Assembly (NCBI GenBank): GCA_030448185.1
Contig: JAUJNL010000016.1
Location: 1-64,000 of the forward strand
Direction of reading: 5' to 3'
Source of the DNA: Cytophagales bacterium
GTDB lineage: Bacteria; Bacteroidota; Bacteroidia; Cytophagales; 172606-1
DNA length: 64,000 nt
Shown: positions 46,538 through 56,455 of the stretch, piece by piece
Numbering within the stretch: the first letter of the stretch is position 1
Layout of the letters: every line of letters begins with the position of its first letter
Position numbers and translations under genes: made by a program
Notes under the pieces: generated by a model
Told to the model about the DNA's origin: nothing
What the model saw: the letters and a program-made list of their open reading frames with translations, nothing else
Databases searched by the model: none

Positions 46538-47569
46538 AGAGAATATGTTGAATTAAATTGGTAAACTCCCGCGTGCGAGCAAACTTTGGGGATGAAATAC
46601 GAACAATGGTTAACGAATCCGACTCGTTGTAAGGCCATGACTGGTTACAGTGTGGAAGCCTTTCAAGAGTTAGTGCCCTATTTCGAGCAAGCCCACAACG
46701 AGTATTTGAGCCGGTATCATCTCAACGGGAAGCGTCGAAGCGGCTTACGCCAGTTTGTGCTCTATGCCAATAGCCCTTTACCTTCAGTAGCCGAACGGTT
46801 AGCTTTCATTCTATCCTACTGCAAACTCAATCCCTTGCAAGAACAACATGCAGACCTGTTTGGTATCGAGCAGCAGCAGTGTAATGTATTTGTGCACGGA
46901 TTGCAAGTGATTCTGGATAAAAGTCTGGCCTTAGCCCAAGCAGTACCCGCTCAGACCGATGCCCAATTACAAACCGTTTTAGCTGCTAGTAAGGCTCACT
47001 CAACTGATGATCCGGTCAGTAAACATCTGTTGCACGAGGGAGTAGAACGAGAAATTCCCCGTCCCCAAGACCCCGATGCGCAACAAACCCATTACAGTGG
47101 CAAAAAGAAGAATCATACCATTAAGCATGCGTTAGTGGTTAATTCTTTGTGCCTGGTCTTGTTTGTAAGTGCCACCGTTACGGGTAAAACCCACGATAAG
47201 AAGCTGGCCGATACGCACTATTCGATTCCTAAAGGCTTTACCCTCTGGCAAGATACCGGCTATCAAGGCTACCGTCCCGAAGGCGTAACCATTCAGCAAC
47301 CGATGAAAAAGCCGCGTGGTAAAGAACTGACAGCTCAGCAGAAACAAACCAACCGGATTGTTTCCGCTTTTCGGGTCCGCATTGAACACGCCATCGGCAG
47401 TATCAAACGCTACCGCATTCTCAAAGACGAGTGTCGTTTGCGTAAAAACCAGTTTACCCATAAAATCTTCCTGACCTGTGCCGCCTTGCATAATTTTAGG
47501 CTTCGATTCCACCCCTTTCACTATGAAGTTACTTACTCGGCTCTATAAAACTAAATCAACATATTCTCT
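46538..47569 (+). mobile_element. DDE_Tnp_4-type IS element in susC
   Basis: 1032 bp, with inverted ends AGAGAATATGTTGAATTAAA and (complement) AGAGAATATGTTGATTTAGT. It is flanked by ATT on both sides (46535-46537, 47570-47572). It lies only 2 bp beyond the right target copy of the ISKra4-like element. Confidence 0.8.
46592..47548 (+). CDS. DDE_Tnp_4-type transposase
   Basis: A 318-aa transposase from ATG 46592 (the frame opens two codons earlier at a TTG). It has a helical DNA-binding N-terminus (KAMTGYSVEAFQELVPYF), then the HARBI1-like nuclease: HYSGKKKNHTIKHALVVN, LWQDTGYQGYRPEG (Asp), and RIEHAIGSIKRYRILKDECR (Glu). The last 26 codons run toward the element's right end. The frame is intact, so the element could be active. 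Confidence 0.88.
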   Translation: MKYEQWLTNPTRCKAMTGYSVEAFQELVPYFEQAHNEYLSRYHLNGKRRSGLRQFVLYANSPLPSVAERLAFILSYCKLNPLQEQHADLFGIEQQQCNVFVHGLQVILDKSLALAQAVPAQTDAQLQTVLAASKAHSTDDPVSKHLLHEGVEREIPRPQDPDAQQTHYSGKKKNHTIKHALVVNSLCLVLFVSATVTGKTHDKKLADTHYSIPKGFTLWQDTGYQGYRPEGVTIQQPMKKPRGKELTAQQKQTNRIVSAFRVRIEHAIGSIKRYRILKDECRLRKNQFTHKIFLTCAALHNFRLRFHPFHYEVTYSAL

Positions 47570-47572
47570 ATT

Positions 47573-49352
47573 TAATAACCCCGTGGCCCTTGCCAATGAA
47601 ATCGACTACAATTCCTTAGGCAACCGGATTCTGGGCAGCGTCCACGGCGAATTTGACCTTATCGAAGGGCTCTCTTTCAGGACCCAATGGAGCATTGACC
47701 TGGTGGACCAGCGCGACAACCGGTTTATCAGTTCACTGGCTACCGTACGCGGAGAACGCAGGTCCAGCGCGGCTACTACGCAAAATCTGAGCTGGACCAA
47801 CACCAACACGTTAAACTTCACCAAAATGTTTAACCAGGTGCATAACCTGAGTGTGCTGGCCGGTTACGAACAACAGGAAGTACGGCGGGAGGGCAACCGG
47901 AGCGAAACATCGGGTCATTCCAGCAACGACATCATTACCGTGAACGGAGGGCCCATCCTGGAAACGGCTACTTCCGAAAGGCGGGGCTTTGGAATCGAGT
48001 CACTCTTTGGCCGGGTAAACTATGCCTTTAAGGACAAATACCTGTTTTCAGCCAATGTGCGGCGGGATGGTTCTTCCAAGTTCGGACGAAACAAACGGTA
48101 CGGAATTTTTCCTTCGGCCTCTGCAGGTTGGCGTATATCGGCCGAACCGTTTATGCGCAGATTCGGCTTTATCAATGACCTGAAGTTACGGGCCAGCGTA
48201 GGCGCTACCGGTAATCAGGATATTCCCGAATACGCTACCCGGGGTCTTTTCGTAGCCGGGCGCAATTATGCCGGGTTGGGCGGCGTATTCCCTACCGAAA
48301 TACCTAATCCGGATCTGAGCTGGGAATCCACCACGCAATACAATGTAGCCCTGGACCTGACCATACTCGACGGCCGGATCACTTTTGTAACCGAGGCGTA
48401 CTTAAAACGGACCAAGGACCTGTTAATTCAACGGTTTATTCCGCAGGCTTTCGGGATTGACCGGGTCTGGCGCAACGATGCCGACACGGAAAACAAAGGA
48501 TTGGAGTTTGGCCTCAACAGCAAAAACATGGTGGGAGCGCTTAAGTGGGAAACCAATTTTAATATCAGCTTTAACCGGAATAAAATTCTCAAGTTCGGCA
48601 ACTCCTTCCGGTCTACCGTGGCCCGGCAGGGATTCGGAATTCAGGGGCCCGTATCCAACGTGCAGGAAGGGCAACCAATTGGCCTGCTGATCGGACAAAA
48701 GGCGCTGGGTGTACTGCCAACCGACGAAGACAATGTTACCGGGCTAATGAACGGTACTACGCTTCTGCGGGGGGGCGATTTTTTGGTGGAAGATCTCAAC
48801 GGGGATAACCGGATCACGGCCACCGAAATCAACGGCTCCATTATCGGGTATGCGCAGCCCTTTTTTACCGGAGGCGTCAATAACACATTTTCTTACAAGG
48901 GGATTCAGTTGAGTGTGTTTCTGCAGGGTAGTTATGGCAATGATATATTCAATGCGGGCCGGGCCATCATCGAGGGAATGGATAGTTACGACAATGCCAG
49001 TAAAAATACCTTGCGGCGCTGGCGGAAGCCGGGTGACCTAACGGATGTTCCGATTGCCATCCAGAACGAAACCCGCAATCAACCCCAGAGCCGGTTTATG
49101 GAAGATGGGTCCTACCTGCGGGTCAAAACCCTGACGCTTGGCTATACCCTTCCGGCCAGTCTTACGAATAAAATAAAAGCCGCCACGATTAAAGTATACG
49201 CCACGGGTCAGAACCTGTTCACCTTTACCAACTATACCGGCTGGGACCCCGAAGCCAATACCTTTAGCCGCGACCCCTTCGACCTGGGCATCGACTATGG
49301 ATCTTTTCCGCAGGCCCGTACCATTGTACTGGGCATAAACATGGGTTTTTAA
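47573..49352 (+). pseudogene. STN-type SusC receptor, second part (IS-split)
   Basis: About 593 codons of the receptor's beta-barrel, resuming at FNNPVALANEIDYNSLGNRI and ending ARTIVLGINMGF. It has typical SusC features such as SANVRRDGSSKFGRNKRYGI, FPSASAGWRIS and GDFLVEDLNGDNRITATE. It is in the correct frame from the first residue after the insertion. There is no start codon or signal peptide of its own; any ATG that the ORF shows lies in the IS. The downstream SusD and other genes are now separated from their promoter by 2.3 kb of IS DNA. Confidence 0.93.
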
Positions 49353-49425
49353 CTGCTTACCCTTTATGAGACACCTCAACGCTGTTATATCAATCCTAAG
49401 AAAGCATACTTCAGAACATACGCTG

Positions 49426-50922
49426 ATGAAGAAGTATGCAACCCGTATCAATAAGGCATATACCTACCTGGTAATCCTGTTTTTACTGACCGGAAACTAC
49501 GCTTGCAAAGTATTAGACCAGGACCCGATCAGTGTCATTCCGGCTGACAGCTTCTTCAAAGATCTGGCCCAGGCCGAAGGCGCCGTCATCGGGTGCTATG
49601 ATGCCTGTCAGGTAGATGCCATGTGGCTGGTGCTGCGTGGCGACGGAAGGTCGGACTTATACCGAAGTGGCGTGGGTACGGCCCGGAACAACTTAATTAA
49701 CAATAACCTCCAGATTTCGAATAATCCCGATCCCTCCTGGGCGGTCACGTACGATATCATCAATGCCGCTAACAACGTCATTTACGCCACGCCCCGGATT
49801 GCCGTAACGGCCGAGGCAGCCCGGGTAAAACAGGATCAGCTCGTCGGGGAAGCCTTATTTTTAAGAGCCTGGATGTATTTCAACGCGGTAAGAAACTGGC
49901 GCAATGTGCCGCTTATCACCTATCCGCTGATCCGACTGGACAGTTTGCAATCGGCGGCGAAGTACCAGAGATTTTATGACCATCCCAGTTACCCCAAAGA
50001 TGACGCGGTGCTGGTGCAGATTGAACAAGACCTACTCGCGGCTGAATTATCACTTCCGGTAGACTACGGTTCCGCAACGATTCAGACGCGGGGCAGAGCA
50101 ACCAAAGGAGCCGCCCGCGCCCTGCTGGCCACTGTTTACCTATGGAGAGCAAGCTATGAACAACGACCGGAGTTTTATGCGAAGGCAGCCGGCTATGCCC
50201 AGCAAGTAATTGCGGATGCTACGCGCTACAAACTATTGCCTGCCAGTGCCTATGGTACCTTGTTTACTACCCGTAATACGGAGGAATCCATATTTGAACT
50301 GCAATTTAACAGCCAGTTCAACGAGAGCAATGGCTTGGCCGCCAGTTTTTACCCAGATCGACCCTGGGGCCGCGGCGGAGATCACACCCTGGAACCCAGT
50401 ACTACTATTATCAATGCCTTTGAAGCCGGCGACATCCGTAAAGACGTAAGCATTCAGCATACCGGAAATCCGGCCCGGGATCCCTGGACCACCAATAACC
50501 GGTTTTACGTCAACAAGTACCAGGGTACGCTTACCCCCACGGGTAGAGAAAGGGATGATAACCTGAAAATCCTGAGGCTGGCCGATATGTACCTGATCAA
50601 AGCGGAAGCCCTGAACGAAATGGGCGAAACGGGTCCCGCTTTAGAAGCATTGAATGTGATCAGAGACCGGGCCTTTAATAACGACATTACCAAACGCATT
50701 GCACCCGCGGACCAGGAAGTGGTGCGGGAAGCCATTGCCAATGAACGGTTTAAAGAACTCTGTTTTGAAGGCCACCGGTGGTATGACCTGGTCAGAACAC
50801 ACCAACTGGAAGAAAAACAACCCAGTTTAACTGATACGCCGGAAAAGCTGACCCGCCAAAGGATATTTCCCATTCAGAATGGGCAGATCAGCGAAGGCTT
50901 CATCCAAAATCCGGGGTATTAA
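49426..50922 (+). CDS. SusD/RagB family lipoprotein
   Basis: A 498-aa lipoprotein from MKKYATRINKAYTYLVILFL (lipobox GNYAC). The ORF extends 20 codons further upstream into the intergenic gap. Features: KVLDQDPISVIPADSFFKDL, then AEGAVIGCYDAC, the TPR-like VGEALFLRAWMYFNAVRNW, and the C-terminal ERFKELCFEGHRWYDLVR of the RagB/SusD family. It captures the glycan for the SusC partner. The gene is intact although its SusC is split, so it may be made from IS-borne or internal promoters, or not at all. Confidence 0.93.
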   Translation: MKKYATRINKAYTYLVILFLLTGNYACKVLDQDPISVIPADSFFKDLAQAEGAVIGCYDACQVDAMWLVLRGDGRSDLYRSGVGTARNNLINNNLQISNNPDPSWAVTYDIINAANNVIYATPRIAVTAEAARVKQDQLVGEALFLRAWMYFNAVRNWRNVPLITYPLIRLDSLQSAAKYQRFYDHPSYPKDDAVLVQIEQDLLAAELSLPVDYGSATIQTRGRATKGAARALLATVYLWRASYEQRPEFYAKAAGYAQQVIADATRYKLLPASAYGTLFTTRNTEESIFELQFNSQFNESNGLAASFYPDRPWGRGGDHTLEPSTTIINAFEAGDIRKDVSIQHTGNPARDPWTTNNRFYVNKYQGTLTPTGRERDDNLKILRLADMYLIKAEALNEMGETGPALEALNVIRDRAFNNDITKRIAPADQEVVREAIANERFKELCFEGHRWYDLVRTHQLEEKQPSLTDTPEKLTRQRIFPIQNGQISEGFIQNPGY

Positions 50923-51096
50923 TATTGGTTATTCGTTGTTCGATGTTGGTTGTTCGATGTTCGCAACCCATTAGACTTGTTCCTGTTTGAATATCAATAA
51001 GTTAATGAATCAACCACCCCTGCCCCTCCTTTATAAGGAGGGAGTTGACTGCAAAAGGAGAGATTATGGGCAGAAACCTATAATCCCTAAGTTCAG

Positions 51097-51302
51097 CGTA
51101 GTCTTCAGACTACGTTGGAGTGAAAGCCACCATGAAGTAGCAACGCAGTTAATCTTCAGATTGGCGAATAGCTAAGAATAATTAATAAAATTCTGTATTT
51201 CAGCAATTTATACTTGTATTCGCTAATCTCGCCAATCTTCAGCTTAACTTCTTGCTACTGCGTGGTGGCACGTAAAAAGGGCGTAGTCTTCAGCCTACGC
51301 CC
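51097..51302. repeat. BIME-like composite inverted element
   Basis: A 206-bp symmetrical unit. The outer hairpins are CGTAGTCT-tc-AGACTACG without loop gap (51097-51114) and GGGCGTAG...CTACGCCC (51279-51302). Inside them lie inverted arms of about 47-49 bp (51126-51172 and 51221-51269) sharing GCCACCA, AGTAGCAA, AGTTAA and AGATTGGCGA in opposite orientation. The centre is AT-rich. It has no coding capacity. The gap 50923-51413 contains nothing else beyond GTTCG-rich short repeats at 50932-50972. Confidence 0.7.
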
Positions 51303-51413
51303 AACCAGAGAATAGTTTAAAGTAATTGTAGAGAACTGCTTAAACCTAATTAATTCATATTCTGGCATTTATCGACACATCAGCACATCATCTAATCTGC
51401 ACATCAACTTACT

Positions 51414-52418
51414 ATGCCCGGCACTACATTGATCTATACAGTCCGATTTACAAAAGTGGCTTTTCTTTTTCTCGTAGCCATTCTGCTCGTGAGCGGATGT
51501 GACCAGGAGAAAGAATACGCTCCTGTAGAACCAAGTGTGATGTGGAAAATTCTTCCAGACACTACGCTGTCCGTTTTCCTCGACGGCATGAACCGGCTGG
51601 GTCGTTCGCGGGAGTTAAACAATGTAGGCAGCGCCTATACCGTTTTTCCGGTCGCCAACGCTGGGTTACGCGCCTTCCTGGCTGATACGGCCAGGCACGA
51701 GGGGTTCGCCGGCATAACCGATCTGAACAATGACCGCGACGTGCTGGCGGCCATCATTAACTACCACATTGCGGAAGGAGTAAGGTTAACGGCCACGGAT
51801 CTGCAAAGCACTTCGGTGATCAATACGGCCCAGGGCGGACAGATCGCGGTAAGCATGCGTAGTGCGGTGATGCTGAACAACAAGGCGACCCTTTCGGTAG
51901 AGCGTACGGCAAGCAACGGCGTAGTGCATATGATTGATTCGTTGCTCATTCCCGATGTGGTAAATATCAGGTCCCTGAGACAGACCATTAGGGATGAGAG
52001 CAACCTGAGCACCTTTTATGAGGCTATCCAGCGTCTGTCCGCTACGAATGCGACAATCAAAGGGTACTTCAACGGCACCAATAGTTTACGCACTGTATTT
52101 GCCCCCACCAACGAAGCGTTTGCCGCCTATTTCCGGCAGTACCCGGCCGACATCTCCGTAACCCGGATGAATGCGACTAAACTGCTGAACTTGGTCAACT
52201 ACCATATCCTGCAGACGGCCGGTAAGCGGAATCAGGCTTCTTTTACCGGAACTGCGGAAAGAACCAGCTTGGTCAGAAACGGAACGCCGGTTATGATAAC
52301 CGTCAATGGAGCCCCTTTTACGTACGGCGAATCCCCCGTGCATACCCCTGATATAACCGCATTCAGGGGCCTAATTCACGTCATTGACAAGATTTCAGTG
52401 CCTACGGGAGGCTTTTAA
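51414..52418 (+). CDS. Fasciclin (FAS1) domain lipoprotein
   Basis: A 334-aa protein with a lipoprotein-type signal (FLVAILLVSGCDQ) and two FAS1 domains. The first (about residues 45-185) has YTVFPVANAGLRAFLADTA, NYHIAEGV and VHMIDSLLIPD. The second (about 190-334) has TVFAPTNEAFAAYFRQYP, LVNYHILQ and LIHVIDKISVP. FAS1 domains mediate adhesion or glycan binding at the surface. Its position after SusD in the PUL is common in Bacteroidota; it probably helps hold substrate. The frame is intact. Confidence 0.9.
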   Translation: MPGTTLIYTVRFTKVAFLFLVAILLVSGCDQEKEYAPVEPSVMWKILPDTTLSVFLDGMNRLGRSRELNNVGSAYTVFPVANAGLRAFLADTARHEGFAGITDLNNDRDVLAAIINYHIAEGVRLTATDLQSTSVINTAQGGQIAVSMRSAVMLNNKATLSVERTASNGVVHMIDSLLIPDVVNIRSLRQTIRDESNLSTFYEAIQRLSATNATIKGYFNGTNSLRTVFAPTNEAFAAYFRQYPADISVTRMNATKLLNLVNYHILQTAGKRNQASFTGTAERTSLVRNGTPVMITVNGAPFTYGESPVHTPDITAFRGLIHVIDKISVPTGGF

Positions 52419-52472
52419 GTCCGTCGGGTGCAGACAGCACAATTATTTACCCACCATTCAGATTTCCGAGCC

Positions 52473-52904
52473 ATGCTACTATCTACCATTATTGAACCCA
52501 GATTCTCTTTCGGGAAATTGTTTTACGCAGGTTTCCTGATCGGGCTGCTTTCCCTGGGAGCTTGTTCAGAAGATATCGCCGTGCCCAGGGCATGCTTCAC
52601 CATAAACACGCAAAACGACGCGGGGGAATTTATTCCGATTGATAGAGTGAAGGTTGGGAAAGCAGTTACTTTTCTGAGTTGCAGCAAGGATATGAATTAC
52701 CTGGTCATCTATACCGGGGATGCCGGCAATGCAAAGGCTGAATATTCAGCTCCCGGACGGGAGATTGCCCTTGCCGCGGGCAGTTATACCTACACCTATA
52801 AGGCTCCCGGTACTTATAACGTCCATTTCATCGCTACGGGATTTGGCAAGGATAAAAAAGTGCTGCGGTCTGAGGCCACACAGGTAATTACGGTTGACCC
52901 CTGA
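52473..52904 (+). CDS. PKD-like domain lipoprotein
   Basis: A 143-aa protein from MLLSTIIEPRFSFGKLFYAG with lipobox LSLGAC. The mature part has a PKD/Ig-like fold: VGKAVTFLSCSKDMNYLVIY, then YTYTYKAPGTYNVHFIATGF. The sequence fits small surface lipoproteins in SusCD loci that act as extra glycan-binding or spacer proteins. It starts 54 bp after the FAS1 stop and is probably co-transcribed with it. No catalytic residues are visible. Confidence 0.8.
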   Translation: MLLSTIIEPRFSFGKLFYAGFLIGLLSLGACSEDIAVPRACFTINTQNDAGEFIPIDRVKVGKAVTFLSCSKDMNYLVIYTGDAGNAKAEYSAPGREIALAAGSYTYTYKAPGTYNVHFIATGFGKDKKVLRSEATQVITVDP

Positions 52905-53002
52905 ATAAGACCATATTCTTGAGTAAGGATACATTTATGGACGCTTGTTTGTGAATCTCCCTTCCCTCTTACCTCATCTGTTTTATGGTATTCACCCGTT
53001 GA

Positions 53003-53152
53003 AATAGCCCAATACCATAACTGAACTTATTGTGTACAAAGTATGTATAGCTTCTTTTGCGCATGGTCTGCTACTTTTATAAAGGCTTTCGGCGGCAAAG
53101 CTACGGCCACCGGTTTAACTGATTACAAAATCATCGGCACACTCCTGGCTCC
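53003..53152. repeat. Repeated leader, copy A
   Basis: About 150 bp matching 58646-58797 in the same orientation, with most bases identical. Shared blocks include TAGCCCAATA, CTGAACTTATTGTGTACAAA, TTTCGGCGGCAAAGCTACGG and GATTACAAAATCA. It lies 160 bp upstream of the GH51-like gene. It also reads as a 43-codon frame (MYSFFCAWSATF), but the second copy has an indel that breaks it. Confidence 0.7.
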
Positions 53153-53312
53153 AGCATTATTCTTATGCCTTTAGATAAGTGCCAATCTGAAGACTGATGC
53201 GGGAATCTGAAGTTTATATTCAGTCCATGATCCATTTACTCAATTCATTTGGGTATCAGTTCCGTCCGAGCTGTGCATTACCGGCAAGGTTACTTCGAAA
53301 CACCACTCTACT

Positions 53313-56205
53313 ATGATAAATTTTACTCCGATAACGTTACGCACCCTCATTTGTGCACTGGTTCTGTTAGGGTCAGCCGAAGTAGTACGGGCTCAGGCTA
53401 CGCTGATTAAAATTGATGCAGCGACCAATAATGGAACGATCCATCCGGAGATCTACGGGTCTAACCACCGTTTTACCAATAACGGCTCTACCATGTGGGA
53501 CCCGGTGAGCAAACAGGCTTTTCCCAAGTTTGTATCGGTGTATAATGAAGTTGGCCTGCGTTCGATGCGCTATCCGGCCGGTACCGCGGCCAGCTTGTTT
53601 TTCTGGAAGCGTTCGATTGGTCCTTTAGAAAACCGGTCTAACATCATTAACGGGAAGTCCTGGGAAGAGAATACGGGCTCGGATTTTCCGAATTTCGGCC
53701 TGGACGAAGCGGCCCGCTTCTGCGAGGAGAACAATACCAAACTCAATTACATGTATAATTTCGGCAATGGCAACGCGGCTGACGCGGCCGATCTGGTCGA
53801 ATACCTGAATGCCCCCTTGGGAACAAACCCCAATGGAGGGATTGCCTGGGCCGAAGAACGGGCTAAGAACGGACACCCGGCCCCTTATAATATTAAAACG
53901 TTTGAAATGGGTAACGAAATGTACCCGATAGCCCGGCAGCATTACTGGCTGGATGGCACTACTCCGCAGAACTATAGTTATGAATACAAGTATTGCTTCG
54001 GGGCGGAAGTGAGTTTTGTCAAACAAGGCGTAGGCGAATATGCCAATAACTCCATAAGTGCAGCCCGAAGTCGCAACACGGCTAATCAGGTAAAGTATAT
54101 CAAGTATCCGGTGGTGCTGCCGGGCACGGCTACTGTGTACGTAAACGATGTGGCCTGGACCCGGGTAAACAGCCTGGCCGGACAAGGAAAAACCAATGTG
54201 TATACCCTGGATGAAACCAGTGGCAAGATCACTTTCGGAGACGGCGTGGACGGCACTATTCCCCCGGCCAATACGGTTATCACGGCCAGCTACACCAGTC
54301 GACGTGATGGCTTTGATGATTACTACCGGGCCATGAAAGCCGTAGATCCCACCATTAAAATATACAGCTGTCTGGTTGACCGGAAGTTTATCAACACCAT
54401 GGGCACCTCACCTTACGACGGGATTGCCATGCACCCCTATGCTTTGCCCGGGCATTTACCCAAAACCGAGACGGTGGAGAATTACCATGATCTGATCATG
54501 CAACTCTCCGACGAAGAAGCCGACAGCATCAAACACACCAAAGAATACATGCGGATGAAGGCAAGCCCCGACCGGAGAGATTCCATGCACGTTATTTGTT
54601 CGGAGTACGGATTGGACTTTGAACCGACTCCGGGGTATGGATCATCCATCAATCAGGCCTTGTTCTCGGCGCGGATTGTAATGGCTGGCATTGATCAGGA
54701 TTCGCCCCTGACCAATAAACACAGTTTAACGTCAACCATTATCTCCAATGCCCCTCATTTTTTTATTTCGCCCACGGGGTATATGTTTAAGATGTTTACC
54801 AGCCTGTTTGGACCTACCAGGATTAGCTCCTCCATTGAGAATAATCCCAAAAGGCCGGTCGTAGCCAATCCTTACCTGACCCGGGTCGGCAAACCCATGC
54901 CGTATCTGGATAAGCTGGCCATTTCTGCCAGTAAGGATGCCCGGGGGAATGTATACCTGATGGTCCTCAACCGTGACCGGGAGGATGCCGTAACCAGTGT
55001 CATCCAGTTATCGGATTACCATATCACTGACTCCGCTACCATCTGGACCTTGAAGGGGCCCAACTACTTATCGACCAATACGGCTTCTAATCCCCATAAC
55101 GTAAGCATCAAAGAGTCGCGCCGCCGGGTAGGGACTACTTCCTTTGAGCACACTTTTCCGCCGCACTCCATTACCGCTATTAAACTAAGTGGCATCATTA
55201 CGCCAATAGCCCCGGCTAACCTGCAAGGTTCCGTCAAGTCCCAAAGCCAAATCGAAGTACACTGGCGTGATGACTCGGATAACGAGAGCGGTTTTGTGCT
55301 GGAACGATCAGCGGGCCAGGACAGCAGCTTTACTGAGCTAGTGACCCTACCAGCTAACGTGACTACTTACCTCGATAAGAACCTGATGGGCAGTACTACC
55401 TATTTCTACCGGGTTAGGGCAGTCAATGAGGCGGGTGCTTCGGCGTACAGTACTACCACTTCGGCTACTACCTTAGCCGAAGGAACGGGGTTACTGGGTA
55501 CTTACTACAAGAGCAAACATTTCAATGGGCGTAGTTTTACTCGGGTAGACTCGACAGTGAACTTCGACTGGGGAATGGGAGCTCCGGATACTTCTCTGAG
55601 CCAGAACACGTTTTCGATCCGCTGGCAGGGACAAGTAGAAGCACCGGATGAGGGAACCTACACCTTCCATACGGAGACGGATGACGGGGTGCGGCTTTGG
55701 GTAGACGGGCAGTTACTCATCGACCAGTGGGAGAAACACCAGGGACTGCAGCAACATAGCGCCGGTATCCGTCTCGAATCCGGTAAGCAGTACGACCTGA
55801 AGCTGGAGTATTTTGAAAATGACGGCCATGCGGCAGCTAAGCTCTACTGGTCAGGGGAAGGACTGCCCAGGCAAATCATTCCCGAAGGTGGTTCTTTCCG
55901 GCTACTCCTGCCCCGGTACCAGCCGGAGAGGCAGTAGTCAACCTGCCAGCTTGGGCGCTATCCCTCTTTCTATTTCCCAATCCGGCCAGCGATGTAGTCT
56001 ATATAAAATTGGCAGCCCGGTCCGCAGAAGGGGTTCGGATTGTAGTATACAACAGCCTCTCCGGGAAGTGTTACGCATGGAGAAGCTTTGGTCAGCGGAT
56101 GGCGGGGTAATTTTGCCCTTGCATACCCTTAAAGCGGGAGTATACACCCTTAGCGTGGAACAGGGTCACTGGCGCATCACCTCCAAGCTGGTAGTTGCCA
56201 GATAA
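53313..56205 (+). pseudogene. GH51-like arabinofuranosidase with FN3, PA14 and frameshifted T9SS tail
   Basis: The 874-codon frame 53313-55937 encodes a secreted enzyme (signal ends VVRAQA). Its GH51-like barrel has the acid/base motif FEMGNEMY (about residues 203-210) and nucleophile region CSEYGLDF (about 430). A small beta-domain is inserted after the acid/base (about 240-325, GKITFGDGVDGTIPPANTVI). An arabinofuranosidase-type C-domain follows (about 530-630), then FN3 (about 630-725) and PA14 (about 728-860). The frame ends early. The T9SS tail LFPNPASDVVYIKLAARSAE follows in another frame, and KAGVYTLSVEQGH in a third, to 56205. Confidence 0.85.
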
Positions 56206-56455
56206 CCTGCTGGCAGTTCATCAGTAGCGTTTTACAGCTGAGAGATTTGGATGGCCGCAGCCTGTTGTATTATTGGGAAGAAAAAATGAGCATCGGGAGG
56301 TAGTATTCGGCACGCATACCAATCCGGGCATTTACAGCGGGCAGGCGTACCCGATTCGCAGCATCCGGCTTTAGGCAAGCTCAGCCGAAGCCGGATGCTG
56401 CGTCCCTATACTGTGCTCTTTAGTGCGGTCGATGATCTGAACAACCCTGATTCCC

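Noticed and set aside
53041-53175. A conserved 43-aa peptide in the repeated leader
   Set aside because: The second copy has an indel that breaks the frame, and the differences between copies are not concentrated at third codon positions.
53625-54185. A 186-codon antisense ORF in the GH51-like gene
   Set aside because: Shadow of the conserved barrel; both catalytic motifs are on the plus strand.
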